A stretch of 64,000 bases of DNA from Agelaius tricolor (lineage: Eukaryota > Chordata > Aves > Passeriformes > Icteridae), in NCBI GenBank assembly GCA_023055355.1, contig JALJCS010000007.1, positions 6,312,001-6,376,000 on the forward strand. The letters run 5' to 3'. The position numbers and the translations under genes were made by a program. The stretch's first letter is position 1. Each line of letters starts with the position of its first letter. Under the pieces are notes generated by a model. The model had not been told where the DNA came from and did not search any database. It saw nothing but the letters and a program-made list of their open reading frames with translations. This document shows positions 36,403 to 49,808 of the stretch, piece by piece.

Positions 36403-39400
36403 CAAGCTTTTTTCTTGTGCAGCTAGAGGCTCCTTTCTCCTGTTCTTTTATTCGTGTGTCATGATTTGTATTAAGCATTATTGCTCTAGCAATTAAGCAA
36501 ATTTCCTTGCTGCACTCTGCCAGTCAGAGTGTTGCTCCTTTATACTCCCAAAAGAAAGGAGGAATTAAGTTGCTGTACCAGTGTCCCAAAACAGTTCCTT
36601 TTGCAGTGCACTAGAGTCTTTTCATTGGTGCTAGAAGGGGCATCAAGTTCTGTGAGCATTGGGGAATGAGTAATGCCTGCATCTGACCTCCAATAAAGAC
36701 CTGCAAGTCCATCAAATGTCTGTTACATAATGCTATTTTCAACAACATTAATACACCTACATTTCTTTAATGTCTTTCATTCCAAATGAAATTTCACCAC
36801 CATAGTGGAAAATGTGCCTTTACTGTTGTAATTACACAAGATTTGACAAGAAAAATATCCCTTTCAGCAAAGGCTGACAGAAAAACAAAATTCCAAGGAA
36901 ATAAAATATTGTGTAATGCAATTAGAGATTTTTGCAAAAAACTTGAGGGAAATACTCTGATTTCTTCAGAAAAAAAAGACAGTCATTTTATGATTTTCCA
37001 TTAGTTTCTTAATCTCTCTCCCCTTTTTAAAGTTTTTAAAAATTTTATTTGATGGAACTGGAAGCATCCAGAATTACCCAGGCCCCTAGAGGACATAAAT
37101 AGTAGCATGTGATATTTCCTTAGGTGGAGAATAGTTCTTGTGCATCACATTCCTTTTGCAAGTTAGGGGGCACCTCTGCTACAGCAGCTGATGGTTGCTG
37201 ATGTGGCTGATCCACACCAAAGTCCCACTTCCACAGCAGCACCTCTACCCAGGCCCCCACAGCTGGTGTGGAGCTCACCTGGCTGTGAGCTGCAGACAAA
37301 GGATGCTCAGACATCCCTGCATTGTTTTTAGACCTGCCTGAAATGGGCTCTGAAATGAGTTTATCTGATGAGTTAAAGCAGAAATGCATACAAGAAACAC
37401 CTCACATCTTTGAGATCCTTGGTTTCTTTGTACGAAGGTAAGTTGCAAAATCCCTGGTAGGACTCTGCAGGTGAAATGGTCTTTTTCCTCCTCTTCCTTC
37501 CTGCTGGGGAACCGGTTGCTCAGGGAATTTGTCCTTCTTACCATGCTGGTTACAGGATGAGGATTTCTTGCTGAAGACTGTCTTGAGGATGGGGATGATT
37601 TAAAAAGTTAACTACACTCTTCCCTTGCAACACTGGCTTCACAAGAGCACTTCCCCTGCCCGGCCCATGGGGAGGTGTTATAAAAACAGGAGGAGGTGCA
37701 TAACTCCCATATGGAACTGTGGAGAATGTTGGATTCTGTGGGTTTTTTTCTACACTGTTGCTCTGTGACCTGCACAAGCCATTAGAAAAATGGAAAGAGT
37801 TAAATGTGATGGCTTCTGGGAGTGCCTTCCCAGCTTGGTGCAGGTATTTCCTGCCTGACAGCTCAAAAATGGTAATTCATGGAATTGGATGCACATTTCT
37901 TTCTGCTCATTAAAAAATCAGTGATGACAGACATGATCTCCAGAGTGGCTTTTCTGTGCCTTGCCATGGCTCTGGCCTTCCCCTAATTAAGAGAGCTTGG
38001 TGCTGGTGAGCATCAGGACACATCTCCAGGGCCCAGCCACACATTGTAGAGGCAGAAGGAAGTGTTTTGAATGGCCTTTTGACCCTCTAGTCCCTAATCC
38101 TATTTACATCCTCGTGTGGTGAAACCTTTGACTAAAGAGGTGTTCAAGTTCTGGGAGAAATGTGCTGCTCTAGGTCTTGTGGAATTGACTGGGGACAGCC
38201 CCAGAAAGGAGGAGCTTTACAGGAGGGTGATGGAAAGGTGGGATGTTGCCCATGGATGGCTGACCTGCACCCCAAACTTCCCAGGACTGGCCCAGTAACT
38301 GCTCTTGGCTTTTGCAAACATGGCTTGCATGTCCTCCTCCAAGACTAGTGAGCTGCTCTGCTTCTTCAAGATCTTTAAATTTGGGTTTCCCCACAGCCAG
38401 ACCTTTCTCAAACTGCTTAGCTTTTTTTTCCTAGTACACCCACATAATTACTCCAGCACAAAGAGTGGGCTTGTGAAGCAGCAGCATTTTAAAAAACCAC
38501 AAACTCTGATCTCAAGGCAATCTTTCCCTCCCACTTCCTCCCCCTTCAAGCAGGGGTGTCAGCCGTGCTGTTTCTTTCAAACTTTCTCTGAGTCATCTCA
38601 TCAGGCAGCTTGTAAATACTTGAATGCATCCATCAATGTCAAGTCAAAGTAAGTAAGTAGCAGCACATGCTGTGCCATGGACTTTCCCTTGCTCACATTT
38701 CTCTCATTTTCAGGGATGCAGAGAATTTAGGGGTGACCTTATCTTCCTGTACCATCAGCATGCATACAGAGATGTCATCAAAGATGTTGTCTCATCATGA
38801 GAACAAGACACCAGAAATAAGGTGAGCTGCTTAAATTCAGGAAGGCTTCAACTCTTCTGAAACTCCCACTACTGTATTATCCAGAGTGGAATGCCTTCAT
38901 GTGAGATGCTCCATTCATTTCATCCTAAACCTAAGAAATTTGAGGAGCTGCATTACCAGCATGCCTTTGAGAATTTGAGAATGTGTCATTGCTAACCATT
39001 TTGGACCAGCTGGTCACAGCATTATGAACTGTTGCTAGAAAAATATTATGTTTTCATATTACAAGGGTGTAATTTGCTGTGTCATCGTTGCGTACTAAAA
39101 TCTAAAAGGCAGAATGTGATTCAGAGGGTGCATGGAACACAAACCACCTCCTCAGAAGGCAAAAATCTCTGCTGAAGAGCAGCAATGCTCCCAAGTATGA
39201 CTGATAAACATGTGAGTCTTGTCGTGAGCTAAATGGCAAAATGTGGAGCCTGCACCAAGGCTTTGCTCAGCACAGCGCATAATTCCCTGGTTTGTCTGCT
39301 AGCAGGCTGGTTTGTGGCAATGAAATCACAGCAGTGGGAAGAAAGGAAAAGTCTTGCAAAAGTTCTGAGTTATTCCCTCCAGATGGCTTGGGAGGAAGGT

Positions 39401-40210
39401 CTGGTGTCATCGTGATATTCACCTAATAACTCTGAAATGATCAGTTGAGGTGGATGAGTGTACTCTCAAACAAGTATATGTGTGGAAATATGCTCCTCCC
39501 CAGCCTTTCCACCCAGACAGGTTGGTTATGTGTGAAAATTACATTGTGAGCCAGGAACTCAAGCTCAGTGCTACCTTATGGAGTACACTGGGGGAAAATT
39601 GTCTGAGTAAGAAGAATGTTATGCTGCAAAATGGAAGGGAAGAGGTTCTGAGTATTCTTCCTCCTCCCTGCTCCAGCCCCCAGTGAGAGCTGAGCACAAG
39701 TCCTGCTGTGAGGGGCATCTCACTCATACCTGCTTTGAAAACATGAGGCATGGAGATCTCTCTCTAAATTCAGTGGCCTGTCTGAGTAAGATACTGGTTA
39801 AAGTGAGTACAGATGGTAGAACTGATCCACAAGCAATTTTTCCCTACCATGACCAAGGGACATTTCAAGGGTTGCCCTTCCCTCTTTTTTCTCAGGGAGT
39901 GCAAGTTGAAAATCAGGATAATTGCACAGCAAAAATGCTTTCCATCTCACTCCTTTATTTACTTTTTTTTCATTATTTCCTTCCACTCCCAGGTGAAGGA
40001 ATGCAGGCTGTTTGAAGAGCTGATCTGCTCGGGTGGGGCATTAACTTAATTTGAAGCATTGCTGAATATTTAGTCATGTTCTGTAGGAGTATTAGAATCA
40101 GAAAATTCTTGGATTCCTAACAAACTCTGCACGTGTACATGATCTCCAGAAAGAGAACAAGTGTTTAAAAACAGGGCTCTGTACACAACTCTGAAGTAAT
40201 TTAAATATAA

Positions 40211-40211
<1 letters not shown>
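36403..40211. other. Non-coding sequence, no gene seen
   Basis: AT-rich at 36.5-37.1 kb, GC-richer at 37.1-38.3 kb. Frames of up to 115 codons overlap on opposite strands and show no recognisable families. No repeat element was identified by eye. Confidence 0.55.

Positions 40212-40242
<31 letters not shown>
40212..40242. repeat. (AT)n microsatellite
   Basis: Alternating AT for about 31 bp, interrupted once by G at 40230. Confidence 0.95.
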
Positions 40243-41149
40243 ATTTAAGTTAAAAACATCTTGCAGTACTACATTACTGACAGCTGAAAGTCAGACACCA
40301 ACTGTGATGGCATAGATCTGTAAAGTGCTTTAGGGAAAAATTACTAACTGGTACAAATCTGATTTTTAAATAAAGATAGCACAAAGAGAAGTTTGAGTTA
40401 ATTTAAATAGGAGCATGTCATTTACAAAGAGAAATCTCTTTCCAATGGTCAAACTGGTCAACCAACAGGTTTATGAAGGTAGCTGTCTTATTTTTAAATC
40501 CATTAACTTGTGCTGTGGCATGTGGCACCTTGCTTTTGTGACTTAAATCTTGAAATCAGGACACTTCTCAAGTCTATTAAGGGCTATAGCAAGATTCTCT
40601 TCTCTAAAAGATTTTGTGTTCTCAAAAAAAATTTCCCATTTTGGGCAAGGATGTACATGAGCACTTAAGTGAACATTTAATCCAGGGCTTACAGACATGT
40701 TTTCAGAATGGAATCTCTTTGTCTTCCTTTTTCTCAGAGTAATAGATAACACACTTTTTTTTAGAAAAGCATAAGTACCTGATTAAGTGATGGCTTTATA
40801 AACAGGCCCATTCCTGATCCTTCAGACTCAGACTAGAGGTGGAAGTCTCACAATGCACACTGGAGTGGTGTGCAACAAGAACTGGACCCAGCATTTTCAA
40901 ACCAGGTCCACTCATAGTTCACACACACTGGCTTCTGGCTCTTTTGGTATCAGATTTCAGAGGAAGGTAGAAATCGTTTGTAAAGCACAAATACTTTATA
41001 GTGAATACTCTTTCACTGTGTGAAAGATGAGCTCAAAGCTGATGGTGGATGACAGATTGGCTGACTTATCCAACTGCCATGGACAGTTTTCCAGCTGTAG
41101 CTCTGGAGCCACAGTCAATATGTAGTCATCTAACTACTTCCTGGAGAGG
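40243..41149. other. Non-coding sequence, no gene seen
   Basis: AT-rich, with no repeat or frame of note beyond a 69-codon minus frame lacking recognisable features. Confidence 0.55.
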
Positions 41150-42010
41150 CATAACGAAGTAATTAGCTGCCTAAGCTCTATCAGATATACTTGCCCCTAT
41201 GCGCCCACAAAACTGCTCCTGCGAAAGTCAAAACACAAATCTGGGAGGAGCTCCAGGCCATAATGCTGTGCTCACAATCAAAGTGAGGCAAAGGCAGCTG
41301 CTGTATCAAAAAACTCCCCCCAGCTTCCATTGTCAGAGGCAAATTGGCTTTCAGGTCTTAATGGTCATTACCCAATCCCTTATCGTTCCCAGTGGCTGAG
41401 AGCAGCTCCCCCACAAAGCCACACAACATCATTCACTCTCACACACCACGTTGACTTCAGCACCGAGGTGCATCTCATGCCCTGACTTATCTTGGTACGT
41501 GCTGCCTATGAATAATTCAGGACATCTCCAGACAAGTTTACCATTTCAGTCCAAGTGAATAAGCAGCAGTAACAAATTCGATGCAAAAGTGTAGCAACAG
41601 ACTGCGCAGCTAGTGCAAAGCAAGGAGGGTTTCCATGGACACACTTCTGCTCTGTTAGGAGGCTTTGAGAGAGAAATGCAGCATGAGTGGAGCAGGTTGA
41701 GGACATAAGAGGGGATGGGCTGTTCCAGAGGGTTGTGTTTGCCCGGCCACTGGGGCAGGAAGGTGTGATGGGAGCTGGGGGCAGCTGGCAGGATGAAGGC
41801 TGTGCAATGTGTCCATCCCTGCAGTCTGGGGCTGCCCGAGTTTTGCCAGCACGCTGTGCTTGTTAGTCACATTGTCACTGGGGTGACAATGGGCTGCACT
41901 CCTGGCGCTGCAGCTGTGCCAGATGCTCAGAGCTCAGGTGACAAGTCACACCGTGCAGGACACGGTCACACGCAGATAGACCTGTGCACATGGTCACAAC
42001 GACACTTTGT
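41150..42010. promoter_or_regulatory. CpG-retaining block, candidate regulatory element
   Basis: At least fifteen CpG dinucleotides are spread through about 860 bp (for example near 41156, 41201, 41221, 41384, 41449, 41463, 41498, 41579, 41744, 41853, 41905, 41951, 41962, 41971 and 42000), many more than neighbouring blocks of equal size. The density is below a classical CpG island. The part at 41.7-42.0 kb is GC-rich. No TATA box or transcript evidence is visible. Conservation or hypomethylation is an inference. A 130-codon plus frame (41793-42185) is not recognisable. Confidence 0.3.
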
Positions 42011-43268
42011 TACAATGTTGAATTGGTTTTGGGTGCATAGCTTCCTGATTTTTAACTTTTTTAGACAGAAATTGTACCAAGCAGCTCAGAGGCTTATGTT
42101 AGAAACAGGCAGAATTCTTGTGACAATGTGTTTGGCAAGGGTAACACTCAGCAGATTTCAAGGACATTTTGACAGGAAACTTTAAGATACATTAATGCTA
42201 TAACGAGAAAGAATATCCTCCTATTAACATGTAGCTAGATTTTCTCCTTGATTGTTTGGTTAATGATCCCAGCCTTGTTAGCTGCTACCAGGGAAGATCC
42301 AGCAGCTAGAGGTCTGAGATGAAGAAGATGAAGAATCATGGATTTCTAAATTAGAAATGTTCAAAGGTAGAAATGGGTAATAAGGAAATGAAAGGAAAAA
42401 TCTTTGTGATCATCATCCAAACTCTAGGGGGAAATGAAGAAATCTACTATGGATAGGAGGTACTCTCCATTCAGCCCTTCAGGTCAAAGTGTATTCTGAA
42501 GTTTCTTTCTTTGAAGAGAGAAAGTAAAATGAGCATTGATTTAGGAATACAGGGAGAATGTGGAATACAAATGGGAATATTTGAAAATGTTGTGGTATTT
42601 GGGCCCCTGTTAGCCTTAATCAGAGGGGAGGAGAATGCAGTTCTTTGGGGAGAATGACTTTACCCTGCCAAAACTTGTCACACCTAAATTACTTAACTAT
42701 TCCTGTTATGCTTGTCCCTTGCACTATTTGAGTAGATGAAAGCTGGCCCAGCTTTATAGGTGGATTTGGGAATTTGTTGGGGTTCAGGGTTTGGACTTGC
42801 AAAATTGTTTATTTTTGTGTTTTTCACCACAGCTTGTCTCTTCATTCCAATGTTTCCTTCAAGTTCTCTGAGCAGGGATTGTCTCTTGCTATAGTAACAT
42901 ATCCTGCTTCTGGAGTCCTGCTCTGGGGCAGGGGTGCTTCTCCTGCACAAGGCATATCTAACTTTTGATTTTACAACTAGCTTCTAAGGGTCTTGGTTAT
43001 CTTTTATCTGCTATTTAGGTAAAGAATCTACAGCAAAGAATCCTATAAGTCTTTCCAGCTATCTACCAAACTAATTAAAAAAAGTCCCATTAATTTCTTT
43101 TGGGCAATTACTACATAGTGAATAATGCAGTAAGTCACTCCAAGCTCCTGTGTAACGTTTCCTTGCTTTATGGATTGTTTCCTAGCATGCCTGCAGCAGA
43201 GCTGTTTATGTTGTTTTCACTTTGTAATTTTGTGCATGAAGAACTACAATAAACATAATTAAAACCAA
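42011..43268. other. Non-coding sequence, no gene seen
   Basis: AT-rich; nothing recognised. Confidence 0.55.
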
Positions 43269-43438
43269 ATTTCCCTATCTCTCCTCTTATATTTCTTCTC
43301 ATGATTCTTCCCTTCTCTTAATCTTCTTTATTCTCCTCCTTCTTTCCTCTCAAATTTATTCTTTTTTCTTTACTCTTTCTGCTTTTCTATCTGCTTCCTC
43401 TCCATTCCCAGTTCTTTTCTGACCTTTTTTTTTTATTC
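43269..43438. repeat. Pyrimidine-rich tract, about 170 bp
   Basis: Almost continuous C/T on the plus strand, with short TCTTCTC, TTCTCCTCC and CTTTC motifs and a final T run. It looks like a degenerate simple repeat and has potential for triplex formation. Frames within it are composition artefacts. Confidence 0.85.
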
Positions 43439-46400
43439 CATGTGTTTTCAGAACCCTCAGAGGGCCTACACTTAGCGTAAGCTGGGGTTTCCAGAGATGA
43501 CAAGTTTGTGGGTAGATGCCAATAAGATTTGAAGCTGAAACACAATCATAAAAAAGATCTACAAACTCTTGCAAAACTGGCTTGTATAGACTCATACCTG
43601 TGAATGACTTATGAGCAGACTGTCTACATTGCTTGTATTTTCCATTTAAGGTGATCAAATGTCATCTTTCCACCATTCATCCAGCTGCCTGATTTTGTAT
43701 CTATCAGTCATTTTCTTTTTAAGGAGAGAGCTGCTACAGTATTGGAAGCACAGCTGGATTTTATTCTCTAAAATACCCCCTTCTGCATCTGGGTTTGTGA
43801 ATGCAGACCCTATTTTAGGGGTCAAGATTTTAGGGCTCTCCAGGCTTTGTTTCTGCATGACCATGGGTTGACCAGCTCATCCTTGATCTTCTGCTTTCCA
43901 TCTGCAAGATGGAGATATTGACTCCTATGTAAATTACTTGGAGTTCTACAGATGACAAAGGCTTTTACTGTAAAAAATGCTTTTGTTTAATTTACACCAA
44001 GAAAGCACTAAACAGTTCTTGATGAGTGTTCAGCCCTTGCATGTAGAACAGGTGAATGCTGACCACTGGGATGAGGGGGTGAAGTTTTCCACAAAATTTA
44101 GCAGTTCATCCAAAAAATGTGTAGAAGCTGATGAGCATTACCCAGTGGGATTTTTTTTAATTACTTCTTCCTCTGCATCTCAGGAAAAGCCATCACATCT
44201 TATTATGCAGATTCTGCTCACTAAATGGGAATAATTGGCTTCTGGAATGACACTGCTTTAGGTAAGCACTGTCCATGACATGATGACAAAAAGTGTATCC
44301 CATCTGAAAAAGAAAGAGATGCCAGCCTGACTGTGCTGAACACCAATATCAGTTAATATTTTGCTATCTTTTCTAAGGGTCCCTGTAGAACTTGCTCTGA
44401 AATTTTGTTTGGCCATTGATAAGGACTGTAGGATTTGGCTTTTAATGAAGATGATACAAATTTGGCATCTTTCAGAAATGTCATACTTGAGTTAAAGGAA
44501 AATGCTTCTGCTCAGCACAGAATCCTGTTCTGACAGACATAATGAAACAGAGATTAATGCTTTCATGCTAAAATGTTCTCTCATGCACCTTTGCTAAGTT
44601 TACATCAAGAAAACATGTCCCAAGGTGTGGAATGGGATCATATATTTTTCTTACAACTACATAGCTTCCAAGCTGCTTTGAATGTTATTTACCAAGGAAA
44701 GACAAGAAGGTGAAAAGGTTTTCCCCACCCCTTCACCCCCTCCTCTATGCTTGCTGCTGTTACAAAATACCCAGATGAAGAAATGAGGCAAAGATGAAGA
44801 TGAATTAACATTAAGCACATTTGGACACACCTATGAGAAGGGCTTGGGAAGTTCCAAGAAAGCTGGGAGAATGAAATCCTCTGTTTGTCCACAGCTGAAA
44901 TGGGACCACTTGGAGGAATTACCACCAAAAGTCACCATGTTTTGTCAAGTCCAGAGCACCTGCACTTGTAAATTACACAGTGCAGATGCCTCAGTAGAAA
45001 GACAAATGCCATCATTTCTGTAATGCTGTAGTGTTAGAAGATTCTTGGTGCCCCAAATACAAGAGCGACCATCACCTAACAAACTTTTCTAACCAATTAA
45101 TTCAAAGGTTCCTTGCTCACTAGAAGGGAAGTGATAGGGCTTGATGCAGATTTTGTGGGGATGGGGAGACAGACTTCCCTTTGACTTTGCTGCCTCAGGC
45201 CCCTGGAGACCACTTGTATGTGCATTTTAATGTGGATGTTCCTCGCACGTCTCCAATCCAACCCAGGGGTCTTGGCAGGGACACAGCCTAAAGGGGTGAC
45301 CCAGGGTTTATCTCACACTGCACCAAGGGCAAGGCAGCTCTCTGTTTCCATTTTAATTGTGTCAGTGTTAGCCAGGGCTCACGTCTGCTTCCTCTCTCAC
45401 CCCACAAAGGGAAAATGTGTGCCAAAATGCTTCCTGTTTTTCACTGCCAGCTGGGTCGCGTGCTCAGGGTGAAGCTCATTAAGGCAGTGTGTGGCACTAA
45501 ACCCTGCAGCCTCCAGGAGTGGAAACAATCATGTTTCAGCATCCTAGTCCTGAGTGGACTCAAGTGGAAATCAGGCTGCAGAGCACAATCAGTCCAGAGA
45601 CAAAACCTGAAAGAGGGAAGGCAGCCACATTTAGCGGTCTGAACAAACCAGGGGAAGAGGGCATTTGTTCCATACAGACGGTGTAATTGTCCTTTGCTTC
45701 AGACAACATAGGAAGGAGAGTCCAAGAGGAGCACCTGATGGTGCAAAATTGCTTATAGTCAGAGGGGTTTGCCTTCTTTCCCACAGTATGAAGGGGTTGT
45801 CCATTTGGGCAACCCTTTTCTGGCTGATGGAGCTGACATGCATTACAAAAGCATTATGCCATTAATTAAGCTTTAAAAAAATGTCCCTTTTCTTGACAAA
45901 AGCACACACATCTGTGTCCTTGACACACTTTTCTGTACTTTATACTTCTCAGCTGTGATATCTCTCTGTCCCTATGTTGCACCTACATTTTCCTAAGCCT
46001 TTCAGCCCCAGGCCATATTGTTTGAATAATGCTGGTCATTTTGTCCTATAAGGGCTTCTTTTTCTCCCAGAGCAGGTTACAGGGCTGTTATGTCTAACTC
46101 CAATCTCACACGTGGCATAAAAGACAAAGAAAAGCTGTCTAGTCTTTCACTCTCTCTTCTTTCTTGGTGGCTAAAACAAGATTTCATAATAATGTTTATG
46201 TTTAGAATTTCTGCAGTAATAAGCAGATCAGTATCAGTGTGTATGCAGTAAGTTTAAAGAGCTGTTAATAGACAGTTGGATGGCTTAGGAATTTAAAACC
46301 TTCATTACTATGTCATCAGTTCAAAGCCAACTCAGTTTACCAGGGATCCCTGATAGCATCAGTCTCTCCTTCCCAGATGAAGCAGGTATGCTTGTCCAAA

Positions 46401-46980
46401 CTTGGAATTGCATTGCAATTCCACAGAAAAATCAGGAATTGTAAACTTTTCATTCCACAATTTCCTACAGAAAAACATTCTGAAAAGGGTATTTTTAAAA
46501 ATTTCAATGCTCATTTTAAAATTTCATTTGGCCTGAAAAACACTTATAAACAGCCAAGACTAAACATATGGCAAAAAGTAGAATGATGCAACAATAAGAG
46601 ATAATACACAAATTTCTTTTTTTTAAAGAATGAATTCTGAAAATTTATTTTATAGTTATGATCAAGAAAGGATATATCCTATAATAATGTGTCATTTTAA
46701 TGTTATTTTCTCAAGGGGAAATAGTTATGAAAGATTCTATTTTGATTTTTTTAATAGGAAAATACATCTTTAGTAGTTTTTGGAGATAATTTAGGTTAAT
46801 GTACTTTGAATGTCCTTATCATATTGTATGTATACAAATTCCTCATGAGGAAGGGAAGGGAAAGAGCTGCTTAGAGTATTCCACTTAGGATGTCCTAATA
46901 ATTTGCTAATTATCTTGGAGTCATTTTCCACAGCCACCAGTTGTGATCTTGCAAAATGGATTGGGACAACAAGGAAGTGA
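43439..46980. other. Non-coding sequence, no gene seen
   Basis: Mixed composition, GC-richer at 45.2-45.6 kb. Short frames only and no recognised repeat. The part from 46.4 to 46.8 kb is very AT-rich. Confidence 0.55.
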
Positions 46981-47188
46981 GGGAAGGAAGGAGGAGAAGG
47001 AGAAGGAGAAGGAGAAGGAGAAGGAGAAGGAGGAGGAGGAAAAGGAGAAGGAGAAGGAGAAGGGGAAGGGGAAGGAGAAGGAGAAGGAGAAGGAGAAGGA
47101 GAAGGAGAAGGAGAAGGAGAAGGAGAAGGAGAAGGAGAAGGAGAAGGAGAAGGAGAAGGAGAAGGAGAAGGAGAAGGAGAAGGAGAAA
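46981..47188. repeat. (GGAGAA)n purine array, about 200 bp
   Basis: Hexanucleotide GGAGAA units, near-perfect apart from a GGAGGAGGAGGAAAAG interruption near 47030-47045 and two GGGGAA variants near 47060. The plus strand is all purine. The Lys/Glu, Arg, Leu, Phe/Ser and Ser/Pro homopolymer-like frames of 94-133 codons over it are translation artefacts, not genes. The length suggests expansion and instability. Long mirror-symmetric purine tracts can adopt triplex (H-DNA) form. Confidence 0.98.
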
Positions 47189-49763
47189 ACACAGTGTTTC
47201 TTTAACAGTGTATATCCTACATGGTAACACACTGCTTCCCCCTTCCAAATGCTCCCTGAGGAGACAGTGGGTTTGTAAAAATACAGTTGTACGTTTTAGG
47301 TATTTTCCTGACGAGACACACCAAGTAAGATCAGAGGGCTAAAATGTAACTCATTGTTTGTTTGTCTGTCCATTTCCACCATCATGGGAAATCCCAAAGT
47401 TATCAACCAGTGATTGGTTTCTGCCTTCCAAAGCCAAGGAAGGAGTTCAGAGAGGATGAATTTTTCCTTGTCTGTGAAAAGTTGCTTTGTATTTATCTGT
47501 GTTGCTGTCCCAAGGGAGGATTTTCTTGATTAATTTGATTCTGGTGATGAAAATAGATAATGGTGTGGTGAGTCCAGTTTTCAGCTATGGAAATGCTCAG
47601 GACATTGGCTGTATTTAACCCTATATTTAAAAAGGAGAAAAATTCATCATCCCTTTGCCTTTGCTACTGCCACAGGAATGAGGGGCCAATTAACATAAAT
47701 AATAAAGAAGGAGGAAATTTTCTTAAACCACAAAATTTGAATGTGGAAAATTTCCACTTTAATTCCTGAAGAATGCCTTTATCACTTTTTTAACAGAAGT
47801 TATCTTGGGCTATGACCCTTTCCTCTAGTGCCATGGTTTTCAGCATTTTGTCTATGAACACTTCATGGTCCACAAAGTATTCCTCAGGTTCAGGAAAAGG
47901 TGAATAAGTAAAGAAGATTTAAATATGCTCTTGAGTGATGTATACACATGAATAGTTGAGAAAAATTGAAAAGGTTTGGACATCTATAAAGGAAAAAATT
48001 TCACTTGCAGTCAGTGAGGAGTAGAGAAATTTTGGACATGGGTATCTGGAAATTTTGTGTTTAGTCTAAAAGACTTTCCCATAAGCAACTTTACAAGTTA
48101 AAATTATATTGGATGGTTTAATGATATTTTTAAAACATGCAATGAAACTGATAAACTGATTCTCACTTGAGGGTATCTAGGAATGACAAACTCAGGATAC
48201 ATACAACATGCAGGTACTGATTCCCTAAGAGGTTTTTGAATAGGCATGAAGAGACAGACTTTTTCCTTTAAAAAAATTCATGGTTAAAGAAAAACAGTGA
48301 AACAAATTGCTTGCTAATATTCTTTCAGAAGAAAGATGCCATGTGAAATTGCTCCATTCCAGCTATCAGGTTGTAACTCCCTACTTTTTCTTCTCTATTT
48401 TTCTGAGCTGCAATAATGACATGCTCCTCCTGGTATGGTATCTGACATCAGGCTGATCCTCATACTCTGAATGCCAGGGAAATCTGTCAGGTGTTGGTTA
48501 TTCCCTGACATTCTTCTGTTCCCTGAGGCTGGAATCAGCCCTTGTCCTTTCCCTGGTAACACAACTTACAGCAACAGGCACCAGCTGACCTGCAGGTTTC
48601 TGTAGGTAAACTGCTCTTTATTTGAGATCTGAAATAAAAGACATCTCAAAAGACATCTTTTGACAATTATTATTATTACTATTACTACTGTTTTTTTAGA
48701 AACAGAAGAACTCCCCACACCTTTTTCTGCAAGGCTGTAGTTTCAGTGTGTTTGGTAAAGTACTCACATTTTACATCATCTGAGAGTCTGAATCCAAGCA
48801 TCCTTCTACTGCTGGTTATGTAGAATGCTGCCTTTCCAGGTTGATGTAGCTGTATATTAGTGTGTAGCTTTAATGCAAAATCCCAGCTTTAACATAAAAT
48901 TAACTCTTGGGGTCAGACTTTCAGATTTTCAGACTGATAGCTACACAAGTAGCTCCATGGCCAGAGATGTTTGGAGCAGTGGGAGCTACATGCATTGAAC
49001 TTCTTTGGGAACCAAATTCCTTGTGCCTGTCTCTCCTACAAAAGCTTTACATGTGCAGTGAGGCATGAGCAGTTTTGTGGGTGTCAGTGGAACAGCCTCC
49101 ATGCATGCAATGAAATACATGAATATGTGCAGCATTGAGCCACTTATTTTGTGATTTGCCTGTCTTGATCTTAACTTGAAGCCAGTGAGGCTTGAAAAAA
49201 TTGTCTTAGTTCTTGTAAGAGATGAGGTGAAAAGTGAAGCTACTGTTTATACTGCAGAAATTTCTGAGTAATCTCAAGGTAAAATAGCTAAAGAACATTT
49301 ATTTTGAAGCAGTCAAATATTGTAGCCTAACTATGACTCATAGCTGCCAAGTTCAGCGTCTTAGAACTTAAAAATGACTGCAGCTTGGTGAGAAAAAACA
49401 GGTGAAACTGGAGATGGTGGCACCTTGAAGCATCCTCCTGTGACAAGGAGGTGATGTTTTCTGGACTGCAGCATCATTTCACTTGCTTGTTATTTGCAGA
49501 TGCCCATAGCTGAGACAATCTGAGTCAGTGAGACACAGAGTGCCACAGTAAAATTTGTATTTTCAAAAGAACTGAGTGGTGATTGCAACTCACCATGATT
49601 GTGTGAGCATTGCTGAACTTCTCACAATTTCATGAATGCAAAACAGAAGAAGGTTCAATAGTTTTTGTGTTCCTTCCTTTCTCAGCCTGATTTTCAGCTA
49701 TACACAGCCAGGACATTCAGCAACCTCTGTATTTTTAAAAAAATTTTTAAAAAAACCAAACCC
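47189..49763. other. Non-coding sequence, no gene seen
   Basis: AT-rich throughout. It contains a short imperfect ATT/ACT trinucleotide tract at about 48667-48689 and a small duplication of an ATTTTTAAAAAAA-like unit at 49731-49756. No frames longer than about 60 codons occur until 49.6 kb. Confidence 0.6.

Positions 49764-49804
<41 letters not shown>
49764..49804. repeat. Compound (AT)n(GA)n microsatellite
   Basis: Alternating AT at 49764-49778 passes directly into GA repeats at 49779-49804. The Tyr-Ile and Arg-Glu or Ser-Leu repeats in the overlapping frames come from it. Confidence 0.97.

Positions 49805-49808
<4 letters not shown>

Noticed and set aside
46791..47342. Frames of 94-133 codons encoding Ser-Pro, Leu, Phe-Ser, Lys-Glu and Arg repeats
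   Set aside because: They are the six-frame translations of the (GGAGAA)n array; no unique coding sequence supports any of them.
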